From positions 1 to 8,466 of the forward strand of contig JAFOJB010000423.1 of assembly GCA_017420455.1 (NCBI GenBank): a stretch of DNA of 8,466 nt, in the 5' to 3' direction. Shown here piece by piece: positions 1 to 6,555 of the stretch. Position 1 is the stretch's first letter. Every line of letters begins with the position of its first letter. The translations under genes and the position numbers were made by a program. The notes under the pieces are model-generated. The model saw nothing but the letters and a program-made list of their open reading frames with translations, was not told the origin of the DNA and made no database searches. The stretch is from Blautia sp. Its GTDB lineage: Bacteria > Bacillota > Clostridia > Lachnospirales > Lachnospiraceae.

Positions 1-120
1 ATGGCAGCAGTTCCTACGGAGGAAATTCCTATGGCAGCAGTTCCTACGGAGGAAATTCCTATGGCAGCAGTTCCTACGGAGGAAATTCCTATGGCAGCAG
101 TTCCTACGGAGGAAATTCCT
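1..120 (+). repeat. Four perfect 30-bp tandem repeats (minisatellite) inside the coding sequence
   Basis: The 30-base unit starting ATGGCAGCAGTTCC occurs four times head to tail without one mismatch, and the array probably continues left of the window. The unit is a multiple of three and encodes GSSSYGGNSY in the protein frame, so gain or loss of copies keeps the frame and only changes linker length. Each unit contains the short palindrome AGGAAATTCCT. Perfect identity at synonymous sites indicates very recent expansion or homogenisation. There are no spacers, so this is not a CRISPR array. Confidence 0.97.
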
Positions 121-959
121 ACGGAACCGGCGGTTCTTATGGCAGTACGTCATCCGGACTTCTGGATCTTCTGACCGGGGGATACCAGTCCACCAGTGGT
201 TCCTGCTATGGGATCAATGATTATTCCTCCATCTACGGAAATTCCGGATATGATAATGCGGATTCTTCCGTCTCCTCCCTGCTGGAGGCTGCCGCCCAGA
301 TGCTTTTCAGCCGTGCCATCGTCGGCTCTCAGACTCTTGAACTGAGCCAGAAGGACGGGCAGCCGGTTCTGGAGCTCAGCGAGGATATGTGGGAGCAGAT
401 CACAGATGTCGAACTGAATGTGTTCGTCGATGACGGAGAAGGCTACATCGACCTGGGTCTTGATAATGTCATCGAGTATAATGACGACGGAGACCTGATC
501 GATGCCTGGAACGGTACCTGGCTCACCCTCTGCGGTCAGCCGGTTGCCCTGTATCCCGTCAGCGACGAGGACGTGGATGACAACGGACTGTATATCACGA
601 CGAAATTTACCCCCGTGCTCCTGAACGGGGAACGTGTGAACCTGATCCTGGAATTTAACGAGGAAACCGGTACAGACTCAGTTCTTGGGGCGAAGGATGT
701 CCTTGCCACCGATGTGCAGGGGCGGGGATTCCGCGAACTGGAGGCAGGAGATATCATCCAGCCGGTCTGCGATTATTTCACCTATGACGGTACCTTTGAA
801 GCCCAGTATCAGCTGGGAGATCCCTTTATCGTGCCGGACGACGCAGACCTTCCCCTCGTCAACATGCAGATCACCGGCGGTGACCGCATGCTCTACACCG
901 CCCGCCTTACCGACATTTACCAGGCAAACTACTGGCTGCCGATGACGGAATACCGGTAA
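1..959 (+). CDS. C-terminal part of a clostripain-like (C11) secreted cysteine peptidase, 5' end outside window
   Basis: The reading frame is open from the first complete codon (position 3) to TAA at 957-959, giving 318 visible residues. The first methionine in the stretch (position 300) lies inside the protein and is not the start. Visible order: four perfect GSSSYGGNSY repeats, a Gly/Ser/Tyr-rich linker to about residue 85, a short helix (SSLLEAAAQ), then an acidic beta-rich domain of about 210 residues with phrases such as LELSEDMWEQ, VFVDDGEGYIDLGLDN, WNGTWLTLCGQPV, LNGERVNLILEF, CDYFTYDG and LTDIYQANYW. From memory these phrases match the C-terminal domain of clostripain-related peptidases of Clostridia, which also carry a Gly/Ser/Tyr linker; the catalytic His and Cys would lie upstream of the window. 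No sorting motif or C-terminal membrane segment is visible. It ends 88 nt before a strong terminator. The family call is by recalled similarity only; it could be a different exported protein sharing this domain. Confidence 0.6.
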   Translation, partial: GSSSYGGNSYGSSSYGGNSYGSSSYGGNSYGSSSYGGNSYGTGGSYGSTSSGLLDLLTGGYQSTSGSCYGINDYSSIYGNSGYDNADSSVSSLLEAAAQMLFSRAIVGSQTLELSQKDGQPVLELSEDMWEQITDVELNVFVDDGEGYIDLGLDNVIEYNDDGDLIDAWNGTWLTLCGQPVALYPVSDEDVDDNGLYITTKFTPVLLNGERVNLILEFNEETGTDSVLGAKDVLATDVQGRGFRELEAGDIIQPVCDYFTYDGTFEAQYQLGDPFIVPDDADLPLVNMQITGGDRMLYTARLTDIYQANYWLPMTEYR

Positions 960-967
960 TTCAGATT

Positions 968-1042
968 CCTCGCGGCAAGCTGTCGATGACCGTTTGTCGT
1001 GAGGTATTCGCCCACGCAGGCATGGCGTACCCTTGCGGCCTG
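968..1042 (+). other. Two predicted hairpins in the junction after the peptidase gene
   Basis: Arms 968-978 (CCTCGCGGCAA) and 994-1004 (TTGTCGTGAGG) can form an 11-bp RNA stem with two G-U wobbles. Arms 1017-1021 (CAGGC) and 1038-1042 (GCCTG) form a 5-bp stem. No coding sequence is evident here. The terminator follows at once, so this could be a structured 3' UTR or a small RNA ending at the terminator. I do not recognise a known RNA family. Confidence 0.4.
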
Positions 1043-1046
1043 ATAT

Positions 1047-1091
1047 AAAAAGAAGGACCTCTGGCGTGAAGCCGGAGGTCCTTCTTTTTTT
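1047..1091 (+). terminator. Strong bidirectional Rho-independent terminator between convergent genes
   Basis: A 19-bp stem (1047-1065 with 1071-1089, one T-G wobble) closes a 5-nt loop GTGAA. The stem is bordered by a run of A on the left and T on the right, so both strands have a hairpin followed by a U tract. It serves the plus-strand peptidase gene ending at 959 and the minus-strand operon ending at 1190. Confidence 0.95.
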
Positions 1092-1114
1092 ATGTCATAG
1101 TCAATTCCAGGTTG

Positions 1115-1193
1115 CTATGTAAATGATTTTTGCTGCGTGCCATCGGACAAAAGACAGGCAATTCGGTACTGTTATTTCTGGATCAATCCTTAC
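1115..1193 (-). repeat. ~80-bp interspersed repeat, copy 1 (inverted relative to copy 2)
   Basis: Read on the minus strand, this 79-nt segment aligns to 7801-7880 on the plus strand with 11 mismatches and one single-base gap (68 of 80 columns identical, counted by hand). It begins with GTAAGG, overlapping the TAA stop of the 548-aa gene, and ends with ATCATTTACATAG. Most differences are transitions. It lies directly downstream of the minus-strand operon, between it and the terminator. No open reading frame or transposase is associated with it. The family is not recognised. Confidence 0.88.
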
Positions 1194-2836
1194 ATTTCTA
1201 CCGTATACACTTCACTCCATGCGGAGTAGTATCTTCTGCCGTCGCCTTCCAGGCGTTTATAGGATCTTACCCGTACATACCAGGTTGTCCCGCCCGAAAG
1301 ATTCTTCTTTGTAAAGGCGCTCTTCAGCGGATTCTTCACAGAAGCGCTCTTCGCTCCATGGAAGGAAGGATCTTCACAATACTGGATCTGGTATCCGTCC
1401 ACACCTTCCGCCGTATCCCACTCTGTTCTCAGTCCCCCGTTTCCGGACTGTGCAGAGACAAGGCGCGGAGCCGGCAGCGTCCTCTTCAGCACGATCTGCT
1501 TTGTACCGCTCCAGATGGAGTACTGTTTCACGCCGTCCACATATTTGTAGGTCCGTACGTTGCAGTAGTAGGTCTGTCCGAGGAGCAGGCCCGGCCGGGT
1601 CGCCCTGTTCTTCCCTGTATAGGAAGCTGTCTTTACTTTGGCGCTCATATCCCTGGTAAGAGACCAGCGGATCTGGTAACCATCTACCTGGTCTCCCAGA
1701 GATCTCCAGTAGAAACGGAGATTTCCGGAGCCGGCGTCAAAGAGCCCTGTGATAACCGTTTTGGGAACGGAAATTTTCACGGTTGCCGTGACACAGACAG
1801 CAGCACTGTCCTCGTGGCTCGCATCGCCAACGGCCTTGCACCATACATAATAGGTTCCGGGAGCGGCTGCTTCAGGAACATAGGGGCTGTACTGATCCGG
1901 TGCCGGTTCTTCCAGTTCGTTGCTGCCCAGCGCATAGTACAGGAACCCGCCGTCTGCGTATCCGCCTTCTACAAGCTCCATATCGGTTCCGTCGGCGGTC
2001 AGATCCTTTGCTGTGGGCGGCACAAAGGAAATGCTTCCCTTTTCTACGGTAAGGCTTCCTTTCACATACGTGACCGCATAGTTCTCCGTCACGTCCTGGC
2101 CGTTCTCATCCACGATCTTCGCTCCGGACGGTGTAATGCTTTCTCTGAAGGTTCCTGCATAGGCTGCAGGATCCGCTGTCAGAGATATCTCCGCAAGGGT
2201 ATGACCTTCCACAGCACCTTCCAGGACCGCATACTCCGGTCCTGTCTGCACTGCCCCGTTCAATGCCGTCGTCTGGTCCATTGCCGTTACCGACACCGGT
2301 CTCTTCTGCACGACTATGGTCAGCCTTCCGGACAGGCCTGCGTCCAGAGAAATACCGCCTTCCGGCAGTACGCCGTCTTCTGAAAGTCCTGCATCCGCTG
2401 TCAGGAGCTCGCCGGAATGCAGAAGGATCTCTTCTGCCGCAGTTTCTTCGGCGTTCTCATCTTCGAAGGCAGAAAGAAGCTCATCTCCCAGTCCTTCTGT
2501 TTCCGTATTTCCGCCAGCTTCCGTCTCAACCGTGATTTCACCTGCTCCGGGCTCCTGCGTTTCTCCGGCCGTGTCTGTTTCCTCTGTTTGTCCAGATGTT
2601 TCTGTTTCTCCTGTTTGTTCAGCTGTTTCTGTCCCCACTGTTACGCCGTCTGCCCCGGTTTCAGAAAGCACATCAGCAGCTCCGGTTTCATTGATGATTC
2701 CGGGAGCTTCTTCTGTACCCAGAAGCTCTTCATACCCTTCTCCGTCCGAAAGAGCCGAGCCCCGGACTGCGGCTGCTCCCGGCAGAACCAGAGCAGCTGC
2801 CAGCAGGACTGCAAATGTATTTTTCCATTTTATCAT
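1190..2836 (-). CDS. Exported multidomain protein with MBG/Ig-like and two Fn3-like domains
   Basis: A 548-residue protein with a signal peptide (Lys at 3 and 5, hydrophobic stretch about 8-24, likely cleavage near 25-30). Residues 31-165 form a low-complexity acidic Thr/Glu/Gly linker (for example TGETETSGQTEETDTAGE), probably an extended stalk. Residues 171-266 look like an MBG-type Ig-like domain (VSVTAMDQTT ... ITPSGAKIVDENGQDVTENYAVTY). Residues 270-355 match the Ig-like module of the upstream gene (LYYALG ... APGTYYVWCKAVGD). Residues 358-450 and 455-548 are two Fn3-like domains with paired GYQIR / GYQIQ and YYCNVRTYKYVDG / WYVRVRSYKRLEG strands. There is no LPXTG motif or C-terminal membrane helix, so it is probably secreted or non-covalently bound. 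AAAGGA 10 nt upstream of the ATG is the likely ribosome binding site. It starts 36 nt after the stop of the 1093-aa gene, consistent with one operon. Enzymatic function is not evident; an adhesive or matrix-binding partner is inference. Confidence 0.88.
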   Translation of the reverse strand: MIKWKNTFAVLLAAALVLPGAAAVRGSALSDGEGYEELLGTEEAPGIINETGAADVLSETGADGVTVGTETAEQTGETETSGQTEETDTAGETQEPGAGEITVETEAGGNTETEGLGDELLSAFEDENAEETAAEEILLHSGELLTADAGLSEDGVLPEGGISLDAGLSGRLTIVVQKRPVSVTAMDQTTALNGAVQTGPEYAVLEGAVEGHTLAEISLTADPAAYAGTFRESITPSGAKIVDENGQDVTENYAVTYVKGSLTVEKGSISFVPPTAKDLTADGTDMELVEGGYADGGFLYYALGSNELEEPAPDQYSPYVPEAAAPGTYYVWCKAVGDASHEDSAAVCVTATVKISVPKTVITGLFDAGSGNLRFYWRSLGDQVDGYQIRWSLTRDMSAKVKTASYTGKNRATRPGLLLGQTYYCNVRTYKYVDGVKQYSIWSGTKQIVLKRTLPAPRLVSAQSGNGGLRTEWDTAEGVDGYQIQYCEDPSFHGAKSASVKNPLKSAFTKKNLSGGTTWYVRVRSYKRLEGDGRRYYSAWSEVYTVEM

Positions 2837-2872
2837 CGTTTTCTCATCCTTTCTTATCCTGCCCCGGTCTCA

Positions 2873-5800
2873 TCACGGATTCTCGTTTTCCACTGTTTTA
2901 TAGAATACGTAATACACTCCTGCATCCTTTACTGTCGGGATGGTTTCAGAGTATTCCTCATCTGCGGGAACCGCGTCGGGATCCGTGCTGATTGCATAAA
3001 GGATCTTTCCGTACTCCGAACTTCCTGCGGTTACAGCCTCCTGCTCCTGTCCGTTGTAAACCAGATCCTGCGACTGCGGCGCGTTGATGCCTTCCGGCGA
3101 AGCGTCCTGTATTACGACGATCAGCTTCTGCGGCACGGAATCCATGCAGGTGTCATTGCCGGCTGCTTTATACCATACGTAGTAGATTCCCGCGTCCGCT
3201 GCGGCCGGTATGGATGTGCTGAACTCCTCTGTGGGGCCGTCAGCGCCTCCAAGGGCATACTGCATCTCTCCATTGACAGCTTCTCCCGCGCTCACAAGCT
3301 CCTGCAGAGAGCCGTCATGGCGCAGTGTTCTGGCCGCAGGCACGGCTGCAACAAATGCTGTACCCTTCCGCGCGTAGATGTATGTATAGGTCACATCTCC
3401 CGGGATCGAGGCGTCTGTATCCGGAACTCTGTCCCAGCTCCCGGCCATGAAGCCGGTATCGGGTCTGCTCCCTGCCGCCGGAATCTGTTCCGCTGTAAGC
3501 TTCAGTGCATCTCCGGCCATACCGCTCAGAACAACAGCCGCATCCTCGGTACTTCCATCGTCCCATGCGCCGTTCAGCACCTTAAACGTGACGGTAAACT
3601 GAACCGCGCTTCCGATCTGCAGCTCTCCTGCCGTATACAGGATCTCATAATTGGCTGTGACATCTTTTCCGTCTGCGTCCTCGATCCTTGCCGCGCTGGG
3701 CGTGATCGCGGAATCCTCCGCCGTCAGTGTAACCGCCATAAGGGCATGCCCATCTGCCGCCTCGGTAAGGACTGCCTGGTCTACGCCTGTTTCAATGTTT
3801 CTTCCCGCTCTGACCGTCTGTGCCTTTGCCGTGACCGCTGCGGTCTTTTTCCCGATGGAGACGGTAACGCAGGCCGGCTCTGTATCCCTGTACTTCGTGT
3901 CTCCCACGGCTTTATACCAGACATAATATGTTCCGGCGTCCGTTCCGGCGGGAATGGATGTGGAATAGAGCTCCTCTGCCGGAACGGTATCCGCGTTCTC
4001 TCCCAGAGCATAGTACATGGTGCCATGCTCTGCCGAACCGGCTGTCAGCAGCTCCTGTCTGTTTCCGGTATAGACCAGCGGAAGTGCCTGCGGAGGCGTC
4101 ACCTGGAGGTCACGTCTGTACGCGGGAGCGATCCTCGGCGTCCAGTCCTCCCCGCTTCCTTCACCGGTACCGCTGAACTCCTCTGTCAGCTTGCTCAGTA
4201 TCCCCAGTTCAAAATACAGGGATTCCGGCTCTATTGTCACTTTGGTAAAGTTGCTGGAAATATGCAGGCCCGGTCTTCCGGAAAGGGTGGTATTCCAGAT
4301 ATCTACCACGCCCGAAGCGCAGTTTCTGGAGAAAAGTCCATAATAATTGTTGCCGGGATCTGCAAGGCATGCTCTGAAGGCAGCCAGCTCCTCCTCCGTA
4401 AGCTCCACAGTATAGAAATAGTTCGGCAGCTGGTTATCGTTTCTCCGGAACTGATTGAAGACCTCCTTGTTGATGACCATACCGCCTCCCGAATCTCCAT
4501 CTGCAGGATTGCTTCTTCCGGCCATGCCTTCCTGAACCATCTGGCAGATCACGGCGACCAGGCAGTCGAAAGCCAGCGGGCCGTCGATCTCTCCGCCATC
4601 AGCGTAGATCTGCATCTGGCCGACCAGAGCCTGGGCTGCGGGGTTTTCCATGATCCGCCCGTTTTTGATCGCCTTCATCACAGTATAAAGATTGTTTTCT
4701 TCATATCCATAGTTGGATATGGTAATCCCCTCCCCGGCGTTCAGGTGGATCACTTCCGGAGCGGAATACGCACCGTTGTGTTTCTGCTCAAAATAAGCCT
4801 CCCTGTAGCCAAGGTCCAGCTCCTCGCTGTAGTATACGGGATCCGCAGGATAGTTTTCGGGATGATCCTCATAATCCTCCATCAGCCTGATATAGTCCTG
4901 GGTGGGCTTATAGTAATCATAATAGCTGACCTCCAGGTCGATGTCATGATAAGGAATAAACGTGATCATTCCGTGCGCTACCAGTTCGCCTTCTCTGCTC
5001 CCTCTGGCCGAGATCGTAAACCGTCCCACCGGTCCTTCCGTCTCAGTGCTTTCGCCCGTAAGCAGATCCGGACCTGCGGCTGCGCCTGCCGCCAGAATCT
5101 CTCCTTCCAGTTTCTTCGGGCCGCTGACATACACCCATCCGGTATCGTCCTGATACCCGGCTCCCGGCTCCTGCACTCCGGAAGCGTTGTTCAGCCAGCT
5201 TCCCGGCAGTCTGCTCAGTTCGTCCTTTACCGTTTTCGGCGCATCGATATAGGCAAAGATCCCTTCACCGGAAGGCTCCAGATAATACCCGGTTTTCTGT
5301 CCGTTTTCATCGATGCCCACGGCAGCGTTCCAGCCCCGGAGGGCTACGGTGGCGCAGCTGTTTTTCAAAATGGAGAACCTGTTCAGATTGCCCTGAAGGG
5401 CCCTCTGCATCCGGTCCAGCTGGGCCTGGGTGATATCCAGGGCGAAGGTGACATTCTCATACTGATCATATTCCAGCTTCTGGTTGTACAGCTCACGGTT
5501 GAAGCAGACACCGCCCTCCACGGTACCATCCAGCAGGAGATTGATGTCCACGCCCTTTGCCTGAAGGTCGGCCAGCATCTCGAAAGCAGGCAGGTTGTCT
5601 AATGTCAGCCTGTCGTTCTTCAGATAACCGAAAAACGCCAGCACAACAGAGGTCTTCATGGCGTCCTCGGAACCGGCGGCGGCAGTTACCAGGGTGCTGT
5701 TCATGATGGAGCCCAGCGCTGCCTGCGGCACCGTCAGGTCAAACCCCCGGTACATACCGATGGTCACGACCTGGCCGCGGTTCAGTGTCACACTCTTCAT

Positions 5801-6154
5801 ATCGTCCCGGAGGGTAAAGAGTCTGTCCGCATCCGACCCGGTATGGTTGGAACCATTGGCAATGTCGGCCGCCATCTCCTGATAATACTGATCTGAAATC
5901 TCATATCCACGGTAGAGATCGTCTATCCGGATCTCGACTCCATCCTTATAGGAAGTGAAGAGAAGGTAGACATGCCCGTCATAAAACTGCATGGAATCGT
6001 TGTAGCGGGCCAGGATCTTCAGCTGGCCGACAATTTCGTTTCCTTCGTCAGACGCTGCCTTTACAGGCGGCACCATTGTAAGAAGAAGGCAGAGGGTCAG
6101 CAGAATTGACAGTACCCTTCTTTGCCGGCTTCCCTTTTCTGTTCTGTTGTTCAT
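2873..6154 (-). CDS. Exported protein with two tandem His...Cys (permuted papain-like) domains and Ig/InlB-type repeats
   Basis: A 1093-residue protein with signal peptide (basic n-region, hydrophobic 14-29, probable cleavage after VKAA at 34). Domain 1 (about 37-325) has His61 in DGHVYLLF and Cys267 in KNSCATVALRGWN. Domain 2 (about 378-660) has His394 in VAHGMITF and Cys612 in SRNCASGVVDIWN. The copies align around these residues: Phe at His+5, Tyr at +8, Asp at +10; Trp-Asn at Cys+8/+9; and the preceding CFNRELYNQ / VINKEVFNQ. His before Cys is the order of permuted papain-like folds (LRAT, YiiX, DUF4105-like), so hydrolase or acyltransferase activity is inferred. The rest: Ig-like module 690-768, MBG-like 769-849, InlB B-type repeat about 852-930, a second Ig-like module 937-1016 and a last one 1022-1093 that ends abruptly after YYVFYKTVENENP. 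No anchoring motif is seen. AGAGAGG 8 nt before the ATG fixes the start. It is the first gene of the operon. Confidence 0.9.
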   Translation of the reverse strand: MNNRTEKGSRQRRVLSILLTLCLLLTMVPPVKAASDEGNEIVGQLKILARYNDSMQFYDGHVYLLFTSYKDGVEIRIDDLYRGYEISDQYYQEMAADIANGSNHTGSDADRLFTLRDDMKSVTLNRGQVVTIGMYRGFDLTVPQAALGSIMNSTLVTAAAGSEDAMKTSVVLAFFGYLKNDRLTLDNLPAFEMLADLQAKGVDINLLLDGTVEGGVCFNRELYNQKLEYDQYENVTFALDITQAQLDRMQRALQGNLNRFSILKNSCATVALRGWNAAVGIDENGQKTGYYLEPSGEGIFAYIDAPKTVKDELSRLPGSWLNNASGVQEPGAGYQDDTGWVYVSGPKKLEGEILAAGAAAGPDLLTGESTETEGPVGRFTISARGSREGELVAHGMITFIPYHDIDLEVSYYDYYKPTQDYIRLMEDYEDHPENYPADPVYYSEELDLGYREAYFEQKHNGAYSAPEVIHLNAGEGITISNYGYEENNLYTVMKAIKNGRIMENPAAQALVGQMQIYADGGEIDGPLAFDCLVAVICQMVQEGMAGRSNPADGDSGGGMVINKEVFNQFRRNDNQLPNYFYTVELTEEELAAFRACLADPGNNYYGLFSRNCASGVVDIWNTTLSGRPGLHISSNFTKVTIEPESLYFELGILSKLTEEFSGTGEGSGEDWTPRIAPAYRRDLQVTPPQALPLVYTGNRQELLTAGSAEHGTMYYALGENADTVPAEELYSTSIPAGTDAGTYYVWYKAVGDTKYRDTEPACVTVSIGKKTAAVTAKAQTVRAGRNIETGVDQAVLTEAADGHALMAVTLTAEDSAITPSAARIEDADGKDVTANYEILYTAGELQIGSAVQFTVTFKVLNGAWDDGSTEDAAVVLSGMAGDALKLTAEQIPAAGSRPDTGFMAGSWDRVPDTDASIPGDVTYTYIYARKGTAFVAAVPAARTLRHDGSLQELVSAGEAVNGEMQYALGGADGPTEEFSTSIPAAADAGIYYVWYKAAGNDTCMDSVPQKLIVVIQDASPEGINAPQSQDLVYNGQEQEAVTAGSSEYGKILYAISTDPDAVPADEEYSETIPTVKDAGVYYVFYKTVENENP

Positions 6155-6162
6155 AGCTTTTT

Positions 6163-6169
6163 CCTCTCT
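6163..6169 (-). promoter_or_regulatory. Ribosome binding site of the 1093-aa gene
   Basis: AGAGAGG on the minus strand, 8 nt before the ATG at 6154. It supports that start, which immediately precedes a complete signal peptide. Confidence 0.8.
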
Positions 6170-6266
6170 GTTTTACGTTTTTCCTGTGCAGCCGGAAGAA
6201 CGGGCTTCCAGAAATATGAGAACCTCCAGTTTCTGAATCGCTGTTATTATTCATGATACAATCCGT

Positions 6267-6294
6267 AGTATACCATATTTTTTTGACTTTTCAA
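6267..6294 (-). promoter_or_regulatory. Sigma-A-type promoter for the secreted-protein operon
   Basis: On the minus strand, TTGAAA (6294-6289) is followed after 16 bp by TATACT (6272-6267), close to the housekeeping consensus. Transcription would begin near 6260 and leave a leader of roughly 105 nt before the ATG at 6154. It is back to back with the plus-strand promoter at 6386. Confidence 0.7.
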
Positions 6295-6330
6295 ACAAAA
6301 CCGCGACGGTTATCGATACAAAAATGGTAA

Positions 6331-6376
6331 TAATTGCTGTTCAGCCCCTGGCCGGACCAGGACTGGACAGTAATTA
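6331..6376. promoter_or_regulatory. Large imperfect palindrome between the two divergent promoters
   Basis: Arms 6331-6344 (TAATTGCTGTTCAG) and 6363-6376 (CTGGACAGTAATTA) pair over 14 positions with two differences that are G-U wobbles in RNA. An inner 5-bp stem CCTGG/CCAGG (6347-6351 with 6357-6361) sits around a CCGGA loop. Neither side has a proper U tract, so it is not a typical terminator. Its place upstream of both -35 boxes suits a shared operator, but a small repeat element is equally possible. Confidence 0.5.
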
Positions 6377-6385
6377 AAAAAGTCG

Positions 6386-6414
6386 TTGACAGATTGATAT
6401 CATTTTGATATTAT
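6386..6414 (+). promoter_or_regulatory. Sigma-A-type promoter for the SPFH/RHH operon with operator-like repeats in the spacer
   Basis: A consensus TTGACA (6386-6391) is followed after 17 bp by TATTAT (6409-6414). TATAAT at 6412-6417 is a better -10 word, but the spacer would be 20 bp. Within the spacer are two TTGATAT words (6394-6400 and 6405-6411) whose starts are 11 bp apart, the first forming the palindrome TGATATCA (6395-6402). Such spacing, one helical turn, is what dimeric repressors often use, so autoregulation by the downstream RHH protein is a reasonable inference. Confidence 0.65.
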
Positions 6415-6417
6415 AAT

Positions 6418-6555
6418 AGCATCAAAGAGAACTGAAAGACATCCATGATCCAGGATCTGTCTTCCTGTCTCCGGTATTCTGCGATCTCGCGGCATCTTCA
6501 TCGGGAAACGCCGCTCAATGCGCTTCCCTGGATATTTTATGTGGAGGAAAAAATC
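6418..6555 (+). other. Long 5' leader of the SPFH gene with possible structure
   Basis: About 135 nt lie between the promoter and the ATG at 6556. ATCCAGG (6448-6454) can pair with CCTGGAT (6527-6533), enclosing an inner GCGGC/GCCGC stem (6489-6493 with 6510-6514). No known riboswitch is recognised. The frame is open from an ATG at 6445, but that start has no convincing ribosome binding site and would put a polar extension before the first membrane helix. Confidence 0.35.
6543..6547 (+). promoter_or_regulatory. Ribosome binding site that sets the SPFH start at 6556
   Basis: GGAGG followed by 8 nt and ATG at 6556. It argues against the longer reading from 6445. Confidence 0.88.

Noticed and set aside
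1..120. 30-bp repeats as a CRISPR array
   Set aside because: The units are contiguous with no spacers and lie in an open coding frame.
1130..2383. A 417-codon plus-strand open frame opposite the 548-aa gene
   Set aside because: Antisense to clear Ig-like and Fn3-like domains, and it has no ribosome binding site or coherent composition.
2417..5602. A 1061-codon plus-strand open frame opposite the 1093-aa gene
   Set aside because: It is antisense to a protein with signal peptide, duplicated domains and recognisable repeats; its product is Cys/Arg-rich with no domain-like pattern, and no ribosome binding site precedes it. It is a codon-bias shadow.
6048..6254. 68-codon minus-strand frame overlapping the start of the 1093-aa gene
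   Set aside because: No ribosome binding site is visible, it overlaps the signal peptide coding region out of frame, and its product looks random. A leader peptide is not supported.
6331..6376. Palindrome as a Rho-independent terminator
   Set aside because: No U tract directly follows the stem on either strand, and it lies upstream of both promoters rather than after a gene.
6445..6555. Longer N-terminus for the SPFH protein from ATG 6445
   Set aside because: No ribosome binding site at 6445; GGAGG with 8-nt spacing precedes ATG 6556, and the extra residues do not resemble the family.
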